In this document: positions 1 to 10,343 of the stretch, piece after piece
Layout: each line of letters opens with the position of its first letter
How positions within the stretch are numbered: the first letter of the stretch is position 1
NCBI GenBank assembly: GCA_026989055.1
Contig: JALSKC010000009.1
Location: forward strand, 1 to 58,239
Direction: 5' to 3'
Source: Paracoccaceae bacterium
GTDB lineage: Bacteria; Pseudomonadota; Alphaproteobacteria; Rhodobacterales; Rhodobacteraceae
DNA length: 58,239 bases
Translations under genes and position numbers: made by a program
Notes under the pieces: model-generated
Databases searched by the model: none
The model's input: the letters and a program-made list of their open reading frames with translations, nothing else
What the model was told of the DNA's origin: nothing

Positions 1-216
1 CTCCAGCATCTTCAGGCGCTTCACGTCCGAAAGCCCCATGCCGCCATAGTTGGATTTGTATTTGCAGAACGTCGCCGGGCTCAGCCCATGCCGGCGACAA
101 ACCTCCGCCTCGGCATCCCGTTCGGCGTGGCCCTCGAACCAATGGCGGGCTCACGCCTCACCCTGTTCCTTGATCATCGCAATGATTTGCGCCTCCGTAA
201 AACGGCTCTTTCGCAT
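1..216 (-). pseudogene. IS3-family transposase OrfA, interrupted by a stop codon
   Basis: Translation from the ATG at 216 gives MRKSRFTEAQIIAMIKEQ, the standard start of the helix-turn-helix OrfA of IS3 elements, with an AGGAG site 7 nt upstream. Codon 22 (153-151) is TGA. Reading on in the same frame gives EVCRRHGLSPATF and then YGGMGLSDVKRLKMLE, also standard OrfA. About a dozen extra codons, including the stop, sit between the two halves, so the gene looks broken by a small in-frame insertion rather than a frameshift. The 3' part continues past base 1. The element is probably inactive unless the stop is read through. Confidence 0.8.
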
Positions 217-282
217 TCGTCTGCTCCTTTCTGATCGGGCAGACTCTACTTCAAAATGCGGGCGTTCGCGGGGGGCAGGTCA
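1..282 (-). mobile_element. IS3-family insertion sequence, one end only, truncated by the window edge
   Basis: The stretch holds the start of an IS3-type OrfA reading leftwards, preceded by a short leader. On the minus strand the leader begins near 282 with TGACCTGCCCCCC, which looks like the TG-starting terminal inverted repeat of IS3 elements. The rest of the element, including OrfB with its DDE domain and the other end, lies outside the window, so the flanking target duplication cannot be checked. The outer boundary is inferred from the TG-start rule only. Confidence 0.5.
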
Positions 283-542
283 ACTCCCCGCCGGGGTCTC
301 CATGGACTGCAGCCCGGCGCCGCCCTGTTCGGGCAGGGTGACGAATGGCCGCCCGGAACGGCGGCTTGCCGGGCGCCACATCCAAGCCGGGCCTGCGACC
401 GGTTCGGCGCGGAGAAGGCAGGCGCGCCTTCCGCCTCGCCGCCCGGCCCGCATGAACATCGCCCGATCATTGTTCCGGGCCGGGGAGGCATGGGCGGGCA
501 GGAATACGGGTGACGGCCCCTCGGACGGGCCCCCGCCCGGCC
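217..542. other. Non-coding stretch between the IS3 remnant and the amidase gene
   Basis: The first 66 bases belong to the IS leader. From 283 to 542 I see only G+C-rich sequence with small spurious frames and no recognisable protein, RNA or clear terminator. It is the 3' flank of the leftward amidase gene. Confidence 0.5.
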
Positions 543-1961
543 TCAGCCGATGCGCTCCCACAGCTGGCGCACCGGGTGGCCCGCGTGTTTCTCGACCGCC
601 TCGGCCGCCTCCAGGGCCAGATCCTCGCGGTAGCGCGCGGCGATCAGCTGCACGCCGACGGGATGGCCATGCGCCAGCCCCACCGGCACCACCGCCGCGG
701 GCAGGCCCAGGTGGTTCACCACGCCGATATAGCGCCCGGCGTCGCGGAACATGTTCATCAGCGCCCCGGCGCCCCCGGTATCGGCGCGCGGCCCGAACGC
801 GCGCTGCACCGAGACCGGTGCCAGGATCACCGGGAACTCCTCGAGCAGCAGCGACCAGTTGCGGATGTGGCGCGAGCGCTCGGCCAGGGCCTGCATGTAG
901 CCGGCAAGGTCCAGCGGCTCGGCCGCTCCGAGGTAATCGTCGAGGATGGCGTTGAATTCCGCCGAGGCGATCGGGCGCATGGTGCTTTCCTGCAGCACCC
1001 GCACCTCGTTCATCAGGAGGTTGAACCAGTTGTGCCAGCCCTCCAGCAGCTCCGGCACTTCGATCTCCTCCACCTCGTAGCCCTCGGCGGCCAGGTGATC
1101 GGCGGCCTGGCGGATCAGCGCCACCACCTCGGCGTCGGGCTTCATGTCGGGGCTGATCGGGGCGAGGCCGACCCTGATCGGGCGCCTGCGCCGCGGCCCG
1201 GCCATGGGCGCGGGCACCCACCACGGGTCGCGCGGATCGAAGCGGCGCATCGCCTCGAGCCCCAGCCGGACATCGGCCACCGAGCGCGCCATCGGTCCCT
1301 GGACCGAGAACAGCTGGGCGGCGATCGGGCGCTCGGCGGTGGCGGTGTCGTTATGGGCCGGCACCCGGCCGAGCGTGGGCCGGATGGTGGCCACGCCGTT
1401 GCAATGGGCCGGCCAGCGCAGGCTGCCGGCGATGTCGTTGCCGTGCGCCAGCGCGCCGATTCCGGCGGCCAGCGCCGCGCCCGCCCCGCCCGAGGACCCG
1501 CCGCAGGTGATGGCACTGTCCCAGGGGTTGAGCGTCAGCCCGTGCAGCGGATTGTCGGTGAACCCGCGCAGGGAGAACTCCGGGGTGTTGGTCAGGCCGA
1601 TGCAGATGGCCCCGGCCGCGCGCAGGTTGCGCACCACCGGCGCGTCGCTTGGCGCGATGTTGTCCTTCAGCGCCACCAGGCCGTTGGAATTGGCCTGGCC
1701 CTTGTAGTCCACGTTGATCTTGACGGTGACCGGCACCCCGAAGAGCGGCCCCGGCGCCTCGCCGCGGGCCAGCGCGCGGTCGGCCTCGCGCGCGGCGGCG
1801 AGCGCCTGATCGCCCAGGTCCACCACCACCGCATTCAGCGCCGGGTTGACTTCGCGCATGCGCGCCACATGGGCGCTGACCGCCTCCGTCGCCGAGATGT
1901 CGCGCTTGCGGATCGCCTCGGCGATGCGGGTGGCGGACCATTGCCAGAGGGGAGCGTTCAT
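543..1961 (-). CDS. Amidase-signature family hydrolase
   Basis: The protein of 472 aa, with the usual family length, should hydrolyse a carboxamide in the cytoplasm; the substrate is unknown. The amidase-signature triad is complete: Lys81 in VTVKINVD, cis-Ser156 in CGGSSGGAG and nucleophile Ser180 in DIAGSLR, with the normal 24-residue gap between the serines. The frame is open further upstream, but MNAPLWQWSA is chosen because it is the typical N-terminus and the upstream residues look random. It stands alone on this strand, divergent from the fusion helicase gene. It could be annotated as GatA-like, but no GatB or GatC partner is adjacent and the tRNA-amidotransferase role is unlikely. Confidence 0.9.
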   Translation of the reverse strand: MNAPLWQWSATRIAEAIRKRDISATEAVSAHVARMREVNPALNAVVVDLGDQALAAAREADRALARGEAPGPLFGVPVTVKINVDYKGQANSNGLVALKDNIAPSDAPVVRNLRAAGAICIGLTNTPEFSLRGFTDNPLHGLTLNPWDSAITCGGSSGGAGAALAAGIGALAHGNDIAGSLRWPAHCNGVATIRPTLGRVPAHNDTATAERPIAAQLFSVQGPMARSVADVRLGLEAMRRFDPRDPWWVPAPMAGPRRRRPIRVGLAPISPDMKPDAEVVALIRQAADHLAAEGYEVEEIEVPELLEGWHNWFNLLMNEVRVLQESTMRPIASAEFNAILDDYLGAAEPLDLAGYMQALAERSRHIRNWSLLLEEFPVILAPVSVQRAFGPRADTGGAGALMNMFRDAGRYIGVVNHLGLPAAVVPVGLAHGHPVGVQLIAARYREDLALEAAEAVEKHAGHPVRQLWERIG

Positions 1962-2417
1962 GGGCGGCGGCCTTTCGTCAGCGCACGAGAAACAGGGAAA
2001 GTTCGGGGGTGAAGATGACCGCCACAGACCCGGCCTGCAAGGCCGCCGGCAGGCGTGCCGAGGAAAACCCCGTGGGCGGCATGGTTGCGGTTCACCCTCG
2101 GCGCACAGGACGACAGCCGCACCTTCGGCAGGATGCCGGGGAGGATCCGGGCATCGAACGGGGCCGAAGATCGGGGTTCCGGCATCAGTGATTTCGCCAT
2201 CGGTGCCGTAATCGGTGCCGCAAAGGATCATCGGGGCAAGGGATCATCGGGGTCGGGGCGCAATGACCCTCCCGGCGTGCCGCCGCTGCCCGCGCCTCCG
2301 GCGAAAAGGGGCTGGAACAGCCTTCCCCGAGCGGCGGCGGGCCACCGCGCCGGGGGCGGGTGCAGGTGCACAAACACTTCCGTCCCCGGGCGGGAGAGGA
2401 TAGCATCCCTCCAGCCA
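1962..2417. other. Divergent intergenic region between amidase and fusion helicase, with short direct repeats
   Basis: The helicase frame stays open back to 2055, but the encoded residues there are low-complexity and match nothing. I treat the region as non-coding and as the promoter region for both flanking genes. It contains two short tandem duplications, at 2199-2222 and 2225-2252. No clear -35/-10 pair was seen. Confidence 0.5.
2199..2252. repeat. Two adjacent short tandem duplications (12-bp and 16-bp periods)
   Basis: ATCGGTGCCGTA at 2199-2210 is followed directly by ATCGGTGCCGCA at 2211-2222 (11/12 identical). GGATCATCGGGG occurs at 2225-2236 and again at 2241-2252, a 16-bp period. 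Both lie in the non-coding region before the helicase gene. Confidence 0.85.
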
Positions 2418-5400
2418 GTGGAGCGTTCACGTTTCGGGGATCGGTTGTCTGACGACGGCGAAGAATTTCCGGCGGCCTGCCTCGCCATCGATCTGGAGGT
2501 CGATCCGAAGGAGGCACGGCTGCTGTCATTCGCCGCGGTGGCCGGCGGTGGCGAAACCCTTGTGGTGCATCGGGGGGGCGATGCCGGCGGCGCGCTGGAT
2601 GCACTCGAGGCCGCGGCCGGCGGTTTCCGGCATCTGGCGGGGCACAACATCCTGCATTTCGACCTGCCGCATCTGGTTGCCCACCGGCCGGGGCTGTCGC
2701 GCCTGGGAGCGGGGGCGCTCGACACGTTGTGGCTGAACCCCCTGGCCTTTCCGCGCAACCCCTATCATCATCTTGTCAAGCACTATCAGGACGGGCGGCT
2801 GAACGCGGGGCATGTGAACGATCCCGAGCTGGACGCGCAGCTCGTGCTCGAGCTGCTGCGCGAGCAGATCGCGGCCCTGCGGGCGCTCGGAAAACGGGAG
2901 CCGGATGCCCTGACCGCCTATCACTACCTGTCCTGCATGGGCGATGCCCGGGGCGGGTTCGACGCGTTCTTCCGTGCCATCCGCGGGGCAGAGAGGCCCG
3001 GGGAGTCCGCCGGCCGGAAGGCTGTCCTGCGCCTGCTGGAGGGGCGGGCCTGCGGGCGACGGATCGAACAGACGCTGCAACGGCTGGCAGAGCCGCAGCT
3101 GGGCTGGCCGATGGCCTATACGCTGTCGTGGATCTCTGTTGCAGGCGGGGATTCGGTGATGCCGCCTTGGGTCAGGCTCCGTTTCCCCGAGGCTTCTGCC
3201 ATCGTCCGCTTCCTGAGGGATACCGCCTGCGGCGCGCCGGGTTGCGACTGGTGCGCCGAGCATGCCGATCCGCGCAAGGCCCTGCAGCGCTGGTTCGGCT
3301 TTCCGTCCTTTCGTCCGGAGCCGGCGGACGAAAGGGGCCGCTCGCTGCAGGAGCGGATCGTCGCCGGGGCGATGGCCGGCCGGAGTCAGCTGGGGGTGCT
3401 GCCCACCGGAACGGGCAAGTCGATCTGCTACCAGATCCCGGCGCTGTCGAAATTCGACCGGACCGGGGCGCTGACGGTGGTGATCTCGCCGCTGGTGGCG
3501 CTGATGGCCGACCAGATCGAGGGCCTGCGGCGGCACGGGGTTTCCGCCGCGGTAACGGTCAACGGGCAGATGTCGCTGCCCGAAAGGCATGATGCGCTCG
3601 AGCGGGTCCGCATGGGTGATGCGGCGATCCTGCTGATCGCCCCCGAGCAGCTGCGCAGCCCTTCCGTACGGGCGGTCCTGAAGCAGCGCGAGGTGGGGTT
3701 CTGGGTTCTGGACGAGGCGCATTGCCTTTCCGGCTGGGGGCATGATTTCCGGCCCGACTACCGCTACATAAGCCGCTTCATCCGCGAATATTCGGCCGGG
3801 GAAACGCCGGCGCCGCTCCTGTGCCTGACGGCGACGGCAAAACCCGAGGTGATCGGCGAAATCCGCGATCATTTCAAGGAGCGCCTGGGAGTCCGGCTCG
3901 AGCTTCTGGACGGGGGGGGCCGGCGGGCCAATCTTTCCTTCGAGGTCCGCGAGAGCAGTCGCGGCCGCAAGTTTGCCGAACTTGCCGATCTGATCGACCG
4001 GCACCTGCCGCCCAGGGAGCGCTCGGGCGCAATCGTCTATTGCGCAACCCGCAGGAGGGCCGAAAGGGTGGCCGGGTTCCTGCAGGCGCAGGAAATGGCG
4101 GCGGAGCGTTTCCACGCCGGGCTGGAGCCCGAGGAGAAGGCGGATATCCAGGAGCGTTTCCGCAGCGGCGAACTGCGCGTGATCGCGGCGACCAGTGCCT
4201 TCGGGATGGGGATCGACAAGCCGGATGTCAGGCTTGTCGTCCATTTCGACATTCCGGCTTCTCTGGAAAGCTACCTGCAGGAGGCCGGGCGCGCGGGGCG
4301 GGACCGGCAACCCGCCAGATGCGTGCTTCTCTTCTCCGGAGAGGACGTGGAGCGGCAGTTCGGTCTCTCCGCGCGCGCGCGGCTGGAGCGCCACGAGATC
4401 TCGGCCGTGCTGAAGGCGCTCCGCCGGCTGGCGGCGCGCACGGGTGCGCAGGAGGAGGTCGTCGCCACCCCGGGCGAGATCCTGCGCGAGGAAAGAGACG
4501 ACGCCTTCGCACGGGACAGCGCCACCGATGACACCCGGGTCAGGACGGCCATTGCCTGGCTCGAAGAAGCGCAGCTGCTGAGCAGGGAGGAGAACCGCGT
4601 CCGGGTCTATCCTTCGGCGCTGCGCGTGGGCACCGAGGCGCAGGCACGGGAAATTCTCGCGCGGGCCGCGATCAGCGATGCGCGGCGCGGGCAGCTGCTG
4701 AAGATCGCCCGCCACCTGATGAACGCACCGCCGGAGCACGGAGTTTCGACGGATGAGCTCATGGGGGTGAGCGGGCTGTCGCCGAGCGCGCTGGTAAAGG
4801 CCCTGAACGACCTGGAAAGCCTGGGGATCGCCAGCAATGAAACCGCGGTGAGCGTGTTCCTTCATGTCGGGGTCGGCAACGGTTCGGTGCAGCGCTTCGA
4901 ACGGGCTTCCAGGCTCGAAGGCGCCCTGGTTGCGCTGCTGCGTGAAACCTGCCCCGAAGCCGACGAGGGCGCGCTGCTGCCGCTCAACCTGGCCAGGACC
5001 TGCCAGGGGCTGCGCGACCTGGGGCATGCGGGCGTGCGCCCGGATGTCGTCGAGGCGCTGTTGCGCGGCCTGGCGCAGGATGGCCGCGACCAGGAGGGCG
5101 GCAGGGGAAACATCCGCCTTCGCAGGCTGTCGCGCAACACGATCGGCGTCCGGCTGCAGCGCGACTGGGAGGCCGTGGAAAGAACCGCCGAGGTCCGCCG
5201 CAACGGGGCCGGGGCCCTGTTGCGCCTGCTGATCGACAAGGTGGGCAAGAGGCGACGGGGAAAGGACATCCGGGTCGAGACCACCCTGGGCGAACTCCAC
5301 GCCTGCCTTGCCGGCGACATCGCCCTGCGCGCGGCGGTGCATGATGCAACGCGGCTGCTGAACCGGGCGCTGCTGTGGCTGCACGAACAGTCGGTCGTGA

Positions 5401-7559
5401 CACTGGGAAAGGGGCTGTCGATCTTTCGGCCGGCGCTTACGGTGCGGCTCTCTCCGAAGGGCGGGAATTTCCTGCAGAAAGATTTCGCGCCGCTTGCGGC
5501 TCATTATGCGGAGCAGACCCTGCAGACCCATGTGATGGCCGAATATGCGCAGAGGGGCCTGCAATCCGTGCCCGAGGCGCTGCGCCTGGCCGAGGACTAC
5601 TTCACCCTGGAACAGAAGCGCTTCCTCCGCCGCTGGATGCCCGGGCGCGATACTGCGCTGCGCCGCCAGGCGACATCGGACTCGTGGAACAGGATCGTCA
5701 AGGCGCTGAACAACCCGGCTCAGGAAAGGATCGTCGCCGACGAGCGCGAGCAAACCAATGTTCTGATCCTGGCCGGGCCGGGGTCTGGCAAGACCCGGGT
5801 TCTGGTTCACCGGATCGCCTATCTGGTACGGATCCGCCGCCAGGATCCGCGCGGGATACTGGTGCTGACCTACAACCGGCATGCCGCCGGCGAGATCCGC
5901 GAGCGCCTGAGGGTGCTGATCGACGAAGAGGGCGCCCAGGTGACCGTCTCCACCTGCCATGCGCTTGCCATGCGGCTTCTGGGGGTCAGCTTTGCCGGGC
6001 GTGCGGCGCAGACGCATGATTTCGACGGCATCATCCGCGAGGCGGTGCACCAGCTCTCCGGTGCCGGGCTGCCCAGAGCCGAGGCAGAGGCCCGCCGCCA
6101 GGAGCTGATCCGGGGGTATCGCTGGATCCTGGTGGATGAATACCAGGATATCGGCCCCGAGGAATACGCCCTGATCCGCGCCGTGGCCGGGCGCTCGCTC
6201 GATGACCCGGAAATGAAGCTCAGCCTCTTTGCTGTGGGGGATGACGATCAGAACATCTATTCTTTCGCCGGGGCCTCCGTCGAATTCATCCGCCGATTCG
6301 AGCAGGACTATGCCGCCCGCCCCGGTTATCTGACCGAGAACTACCGCGCCAGCCGGCGGCTGATCGAGGCGGCCAACCATGTGATTGCACCGGCGCGCAA
6401 CCGGATGAAGGCCGGTCACGACATCAGGGTGAACGCCGCGCGCGCCGCAGAGCCTGCGGGCGGCGTGCTGGAGGCGCTCGATCCTGTCGCCCGGGGGCGG
6501 GTCCAGATTCTGGAAGTCGCCGACGAGACGGCCCAGGCGGTGGCTGCGCTGGACGATCTCTGCCGCCTTTCGCAGCTCGATCCGGAGTGGCGCTGGGCCG
6601 GAGCCGCGATCATCTCCCGCCAGTGGCGGCAGCTGCAGCCGGTGCGTTCCTGTGCCGAGGCGCGGGGGATCCCGGTCGAGATCGCCAGCGAGCAGTCGCC
6701 TCCCCTGTGGCGTCTGCGCGAGATGCAGGATTTCATCGACCGGATCCGCCAGCGCCGGGAGACACTCCTTTCGCTGAAGGATCTCGTCGCGCTGCACAAT
6801 ACCCTGCCCGAAAACAGGTGGTCGGAGCTCATCATGCAGGGGCTTCTGGAACTGAACCACGAACTTGCCGGCAAGCCCGCCCCCGGGGGCGACATCATCG
6901 AGTGGCTCGCGGAGTGGGCGCGCGAGATGCGCGGGTTGCAGAAGGGGCTGATGCTGCTCAGTGCGCATCGTGCCAAGGGGCTGGAATTCGATCATGTGAT
7001 CACGCTTGACGGCGGCTGGGAGCGCAGGTCGGAAGGAGAAGACGCCGACGCGCCACGCCGGCTGTTCTATGTGGCGATGACCAGGGCCCGCAAGAGCCTT
7101 GCCGCCTGCGCTCTGGGCGGGCGGCATCCGTTCCTGGATACGGCCGCCAACCCCGATCTGCTGGTACGCGCGCCGCATGTGTGCCCCGAGGCACGGGCGG
7201 AGGGTGCCCGGCGCTACCAGGGCACGGGCGCGGGAGATGTCGATCTGTCCTTCGCCGGCAGGCTCGCCCGGGGAGCGTCGGAGCTTGCCGCGATCGGCCG
7301 GTTGCAGGTGGGAGATCCGCTGAAGCTGGTGCGGGGCAACGGCCGCTGGCTGGTGCGCGATGCCGGTGGCGCCCTCGTCGGCAGGATGGCCCGGAGCTAT
7401 GAGCCGCCGGCGGGGTGCGTGTTCGTTTCAGGGCATGTGGCGGCCATGCTCAGATGGCGCAGATCCGACAGCGAAGAATGCTATCGGGCCATGATGCAGC
7501 GCGAGGAATGGGATGTGGTGCTGCCCGAGTTCGTGTTCCGGCAAGGAGAGGAGAGGTGA
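2418..7559 (+). CDS. Triple-domain DNA helicase: DnaQ-like exonuclease, RecQ helicase and UvrD/Rep-type helicase in one chain
   Basis: About 1,713 aa, predicted DNA repair or genome-defence enzyme. The N-terminal part resembles a DEDD 3'-5' exonuclease (Asp25-Leu-Glu27, HNILHFDLPHL with Asp82, then NDPELD near 135-139). A CxxxxCxxC cluster (GAPGCDWC) precedes a complete RecQ core: GTGKS near 330, DEAH near 432 with the RecQ loop SGWGHDFRPDY, and QEAGRAGRDR near 620. A region with winged-helix character follows, lacking the RecQ zinc cysteines. The C-terminal third is a superfamily-1 helicase: GPGSGKT near 1119, DEYQD near 1240, QNIYSFAGA near 1278, SAHRAKGLEFD near 1515 and YVAMTRAR near 1551. 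Start is uncertain: GTG 2418 or TTG 2445 (GGGGA just upstream), both in frame. Proteins annotated as RecQ of about 1,700 aa exist in bacteria; their role is poorly defined. The gene stands alone. Confidence 0.88.
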   Translation: MERSRFGDRLSDDGEEFPAACLAIDLEVDPKEARLLSFAAVAGGGETLVVHRGGDAGGALDALEAAAGGFRHLAGHNILHFDLPHLVAHRPGLSRLGAGALDTLWLNPLAFPRNPYHHLVKHYQDGRLNAGHVNDPELDAQLVLELLREQIAALRALGKREPDALTAYHYLSCMGDARGGFDAFFRAIRGAERPGESAGRKAVLRLLEGRACGRRIEQTLQRLAEPQLGWPMAYTLSWISVAGGDSVMPPWVRLRFPEASAIVRFLRDTACGAPGCDWCAEHADPRKALQRWFGFPSFRPEPADERGRSLQERIVAGAMAGRSQLGVLPTGTGKSICYQIPALSKFDRTGALTVVISPLVALMADQIEGLRRHGVSAAVTVNGQMSLPERHDALERVRMGDAAILLIAPEQLRSPSVRAVLKQREVGFWVLDEAHCLSGWGHDFRPDYRYISRFIREYSAGETPAPLLCLTATAKPEVIGEIRDHFKERLGVRLELLDGGGRRANLSFEVRESSRGRKFAELADLIDRHLPPRERSGAIVYCATRRRAERVAGFLQAQEMAAERFHAGLEPEEKADIQERFRSGELRVIAATSAFGMGIDKPDVRLVVHFDIPASLESYLQEAGRAGRDRQPARCVLLFSGEDVERQFGLSARARLERHEISAVLKALRRLAARTGAQEEVVATPGEILREERDDAFARDSATDDTRVRTAIAWLEEAQLLSREENRVRVYPSALRVGTEAQAREILARAAISDARRGQLLKIARHLMNAPPEHGVSTDELMGVSGLSPSALVKALNDLESLGIASNETAVSVFLHVGVGNGSVQRFERASRLEGALVALLRETCPEADEGALLPLNLARTCQGLRDLGHAGVRPDVVEALLRGLAQDGRDQEGGRGNIRLRRLSRNTIGVRLQRDWEAVERTAEVRRNGAGALLRLLIDKVGKRRRGKDIRVETTLGELHACLAGDIALRAAVHDATRLLNRALLWLHEQSVVTLGKGLSIFRPALTVRLSPKGGNFLQKDFAPLAAHYAEQTLQTHVMAEYAQRGLQSVPEALRLAEDYFTLEQKRFLRRWMPGRDTALRRQATSDSWNRIVKALNNPAQERIVADEREQTNVLILAGPGSGKTRVLVHRIAYLVRIRRQDPRGILVLTYNRHAAGEIRERLRVLIDEEGAQVTVSTCHALAMRLLGVSFAGRAAQTHDFDGIIREAVHQLSGAGLPRAEAEARRQELIRGYRWILVDEYQDIGPEEYALIRAVAGRSLDDPEMKLSLFAVGDDDQNIYSFAGASVEFIRRFEQDYAARPGYLTENYRASRRLIEAANHVIAPARNRMKAGHDIRVNAARAAEPAGGVLEALDPVARGRVQILEVADETAQAVAALDDLCRLSQLDPEWRWAGAAIISRQWRQLQPVRSCAEARGIPVEIASEQSPPLWRLREMQDFIDRIRQRRETLLSLKDLVALHNTLPENRWSELIMQGLLELNHELAGKPAPGGDIIEWLAEWAREMRGLQKGLMLLSAHRAKGLEFDHVITLDGGWERRSEGEDADAPRRLFYVAMTRARKSLAACALGGRHPFLDTAANPDLLVRAPHVCPEARAEGARRYQGTGAGDVDLSFAGRLARGASELAAIGRLQVGDPLKLVRGNGRWLVRDAGGALVGRMARSYEPPAGCVFVSGHVAAMLRWRRSDSEECYRAMMQREEWDVVLPEFVFRQGEER

Positions 7560-7679
7560 GCGGAAGGGGGCGAGCCGCCGGCGGGCCGGTGCGCGTCGGC
7601 GCTTTCGCCGCAGGCCGCGCCGCGGGGAAGGATGCGCCGGCGCCGCCTCCGTGCCGACCTGCTGCCGCCCGAACCTCCT

Positions 7680-8603
7680 TCAGTCGCGTCTCGGGGGGGC
7701 GTTGCGCCGCTGGCCGTGCTGCCCGAGCGCCAGCCCCGTCAGGATCAGCGCCAGCGCCGCGAACATCTGCGCGGGCAGGGCCTCGTCCAGAAAGAGCGCG
7801 CCGAAGATCAGCGCCCATACCGGAACCTGGTAATTGGCCAGGGACAGGAAGGCCGGCCCGGCGCTGCGCACCACCGCCACGATCAGCAGATTCGCTGCCG
7901 CCGTGGGCAGCGCGGCGAGGTAGAGCACCGCCAGGGCCGGGCGCGGCGGAAAGTTCTCGGGCCAGCCCTCCACGACCAGGGCCACCGGCACGATCAGAAG
8001 CGCCGCCAGGGAGGTCGCTCCCGCCGCGAAGGCGATCGGGTCGACCGGCGGTGCCAGGCGGGTGACGATTCCGCCCACCGCGTAGCTGGCCGCGGCAGCC
8101 AGGCAGGCCAGTCGCGCCAGCTGTTCCAGATCGGCGCCGCGCAACTGCAACGCGTCCGGTCCGATCAGCAGCACCGTGCCGGCAAAGCCGATCACGAAGC
8201 CGGCTGTCCGGGGCAGTGTCATCCGTTCACCCGGCAGCAGCAGATGCGCCAGCGGCAGCACGATCAGCGGCACCGTGGCCATGCTGACCCCGGCAAAACC
8301 GGAACTCACCCGCGCCTGCGCCCAGGACAGCAGGAAGAACGGCAAGGCCATTGAAAAGACGCCGAACCCGGCCGCCGCCAGCCAGATGCGCCGCCCCCGG
8401 GCAGTGGCCGGCGACGGCAGGCGCCCGCCCAGAAGCCGGCTGGCCAGCAGCAGGAACAGCGCGCCCAGCGAGATCCGGCCGGCGGCGACGCTCAGCGGCC
8501 CGAAGCCGGTGATCGCCACCGAGATCGTCATGAAGGACGATCCCCAGATCAGCGCCACCAGCAGCACCATCAGCCAGTTCTTCGCTCCCGGCGCGGCGCT
8601 CAC
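7680..8603 (-). CDS. EamA/DMT-superfamily inner-membrane transporter
   Basis: A 307-aa, almost entirely hydrophobic protein with two EamA-type repeats. The first starts with LMVLLVALIWGSSFMTISVA, and the second begins near residue 155 and ends in FGALFLDEALPAQMFAALALILTGLAL, the standard EamA end. Length and repeat layout suit a ten-helix drug/metabolite exporter. The substrate cannot be read from the sequence; relatives export amino acids, purines or other metabolites. It lies downstream of ilvC on the same strand, separated by 130 bp containing a strong hairpin, so it is probably transcribed separately. The start MSAAPGAKNW precedes the first helix directly. Confidence 0.88.
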   Translation of the reverse strand: MSAAPGAKNWLMVLLVALIWGSSFMTISVAITGFGPLSVAAGRISLGALFLLLASRLLGGRLPSPATARGRRIWLAAAGFGVFSMALPFFLLSWAQARVSSGFAGVSMATVPLIVLPLAHLLLPGERMTLPRTAGFVIGFAGTVLLIGPDALQLRGADLEQLARLACLAAAASYAVGGIVTRLAPPVDPIAFAAGATSLAALLIVPVALVVEGWPENFPPRPALAVLYLAALPTAAANLLIVAVVRSAGPAFLSLANYQVPVWALIFGALFLDEALPAQMFAALALILTGLALGQHGQRRNAPPRRD

Positions 8604-8654
8604 CGGCCCTGCTCCCGATCATGCGCCTGCCCGCGCTCCGGCTGCGCACCGGGC

Positions 8655-8693
8655 GCGCCCCGCCCCCCCGCCGCGGCTGGCGGGGCGGGGCGC
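8655..8693 (-). terminator. G+C-only hairpin downstream of ilvC
   Basis: Perfect 11-bp arms, 8655-8665 (GCGCCCCGCCC) and 8683-8693 (GGGCGGGGCGC), enclose a 17-nt loop, 41 bp beyond the ilvC stop and before the EamA gene. No T-run follows, so it may act as a barrier or a weak intrinsic terminator. Confidence 0.5.
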
Positions 8694-8733
8694 TGCCAGC
8701 AGGCGGGCAGCGCGCGCTTCCTTTCGCGGGCGA

Positions 8734-9887
<1,154 letters not shown>

Positions 9888-9889
<2 letters not shown>

Positions 9890-10343
9890 GCTTGACGATG
9901 CCGGCCGGCGCCTGTTGCGTCACCTGCTCGATGCGCCCCAGACCCCGGTGGCCGAACTGGCGCGGCGCGCCGGCATGAGCCCGGCCACCGCCGCCCGCCG
10001 GCTCGAACGGCTGCGGGAGGAGGGCATCCTGAAGGGGCGGCACGCCGTCATCAACTGGCGGGCGCTGGGCTATTCGGTGGAGGTGTCCTTGCGCTTTACC
10101 CTGGACAAGACCGCCCCGCGCGCCTTCGATGCGTTTCTCGCCGCCGCCCGGAAGGTGCCGGAAGTGACCGAGATCCAGACCTTCCTGGGGCGGGTGGACG
10201 TGCGCCTGTCTCTGGTGGCGCGCGACATGGCCCATTATCAGGAGATCTACCGCGACCGCATCCTGACCCTGCCGCATATCGCCGATATCGAGGCGCTGAT
10301 GCACATCGCTTCCATCAAGCGCGCCTCGGGGCTGCCGCTGTGA
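9888..10343 (+). CDS. Lrp/AsnC-family transcriptional regulator (first of a coupled pair)
   Basis: A 151-aa protein with the standard layout. An N-terminal AsnC-type helix-turn-helix (residues about 1-60) contains LARRAGMSPATAARRLERL, and a C-terminal RAM effector domain follows from about residue 66 (VEVSLRFTL to the end). It probably binds an amino acid and controls its own gene and the divergent ilvC; the 12-bp palindrome covering its start codon is a likely operator. No good Shine-Dalgarno is visible before the ATG because the operator occupies the space, so translation may be weak. It overlaps the next lrp-like gene by 4 bp. Confidence 0.92.

Noticed and set aside
515-531. GGCCC/GGGCC hairpin downstream of the amidase gene as a terminator
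   Set aside because: Only 5 bp of stem and no T-run. Such short G+C pairings are frequent in this DNA.
543-1961. GatA subunit of tRNA amidotransferase
   Set aside because: The signature is generic to amidases, no GatB or GatC is adjacent, and the YqeY-domain protein at 18265 is not a GatB.
2055-2417. 121-codon N-terminal extension of the fusion helicase
   Set aside because: Low-complexity residues, direct repeats in the DNA, and no ribosome site at 2055. The nuclease-like domain begins only after about 2480.
2526-7178. A 1,550-codon open frame antisense to the fusion helicase
   Set aside because: High G+C removes stop codons from the opposite frames. The translation is Pro/Arg/Gln/His-rich with no domain, while the sense strand carries full helicase motifs.
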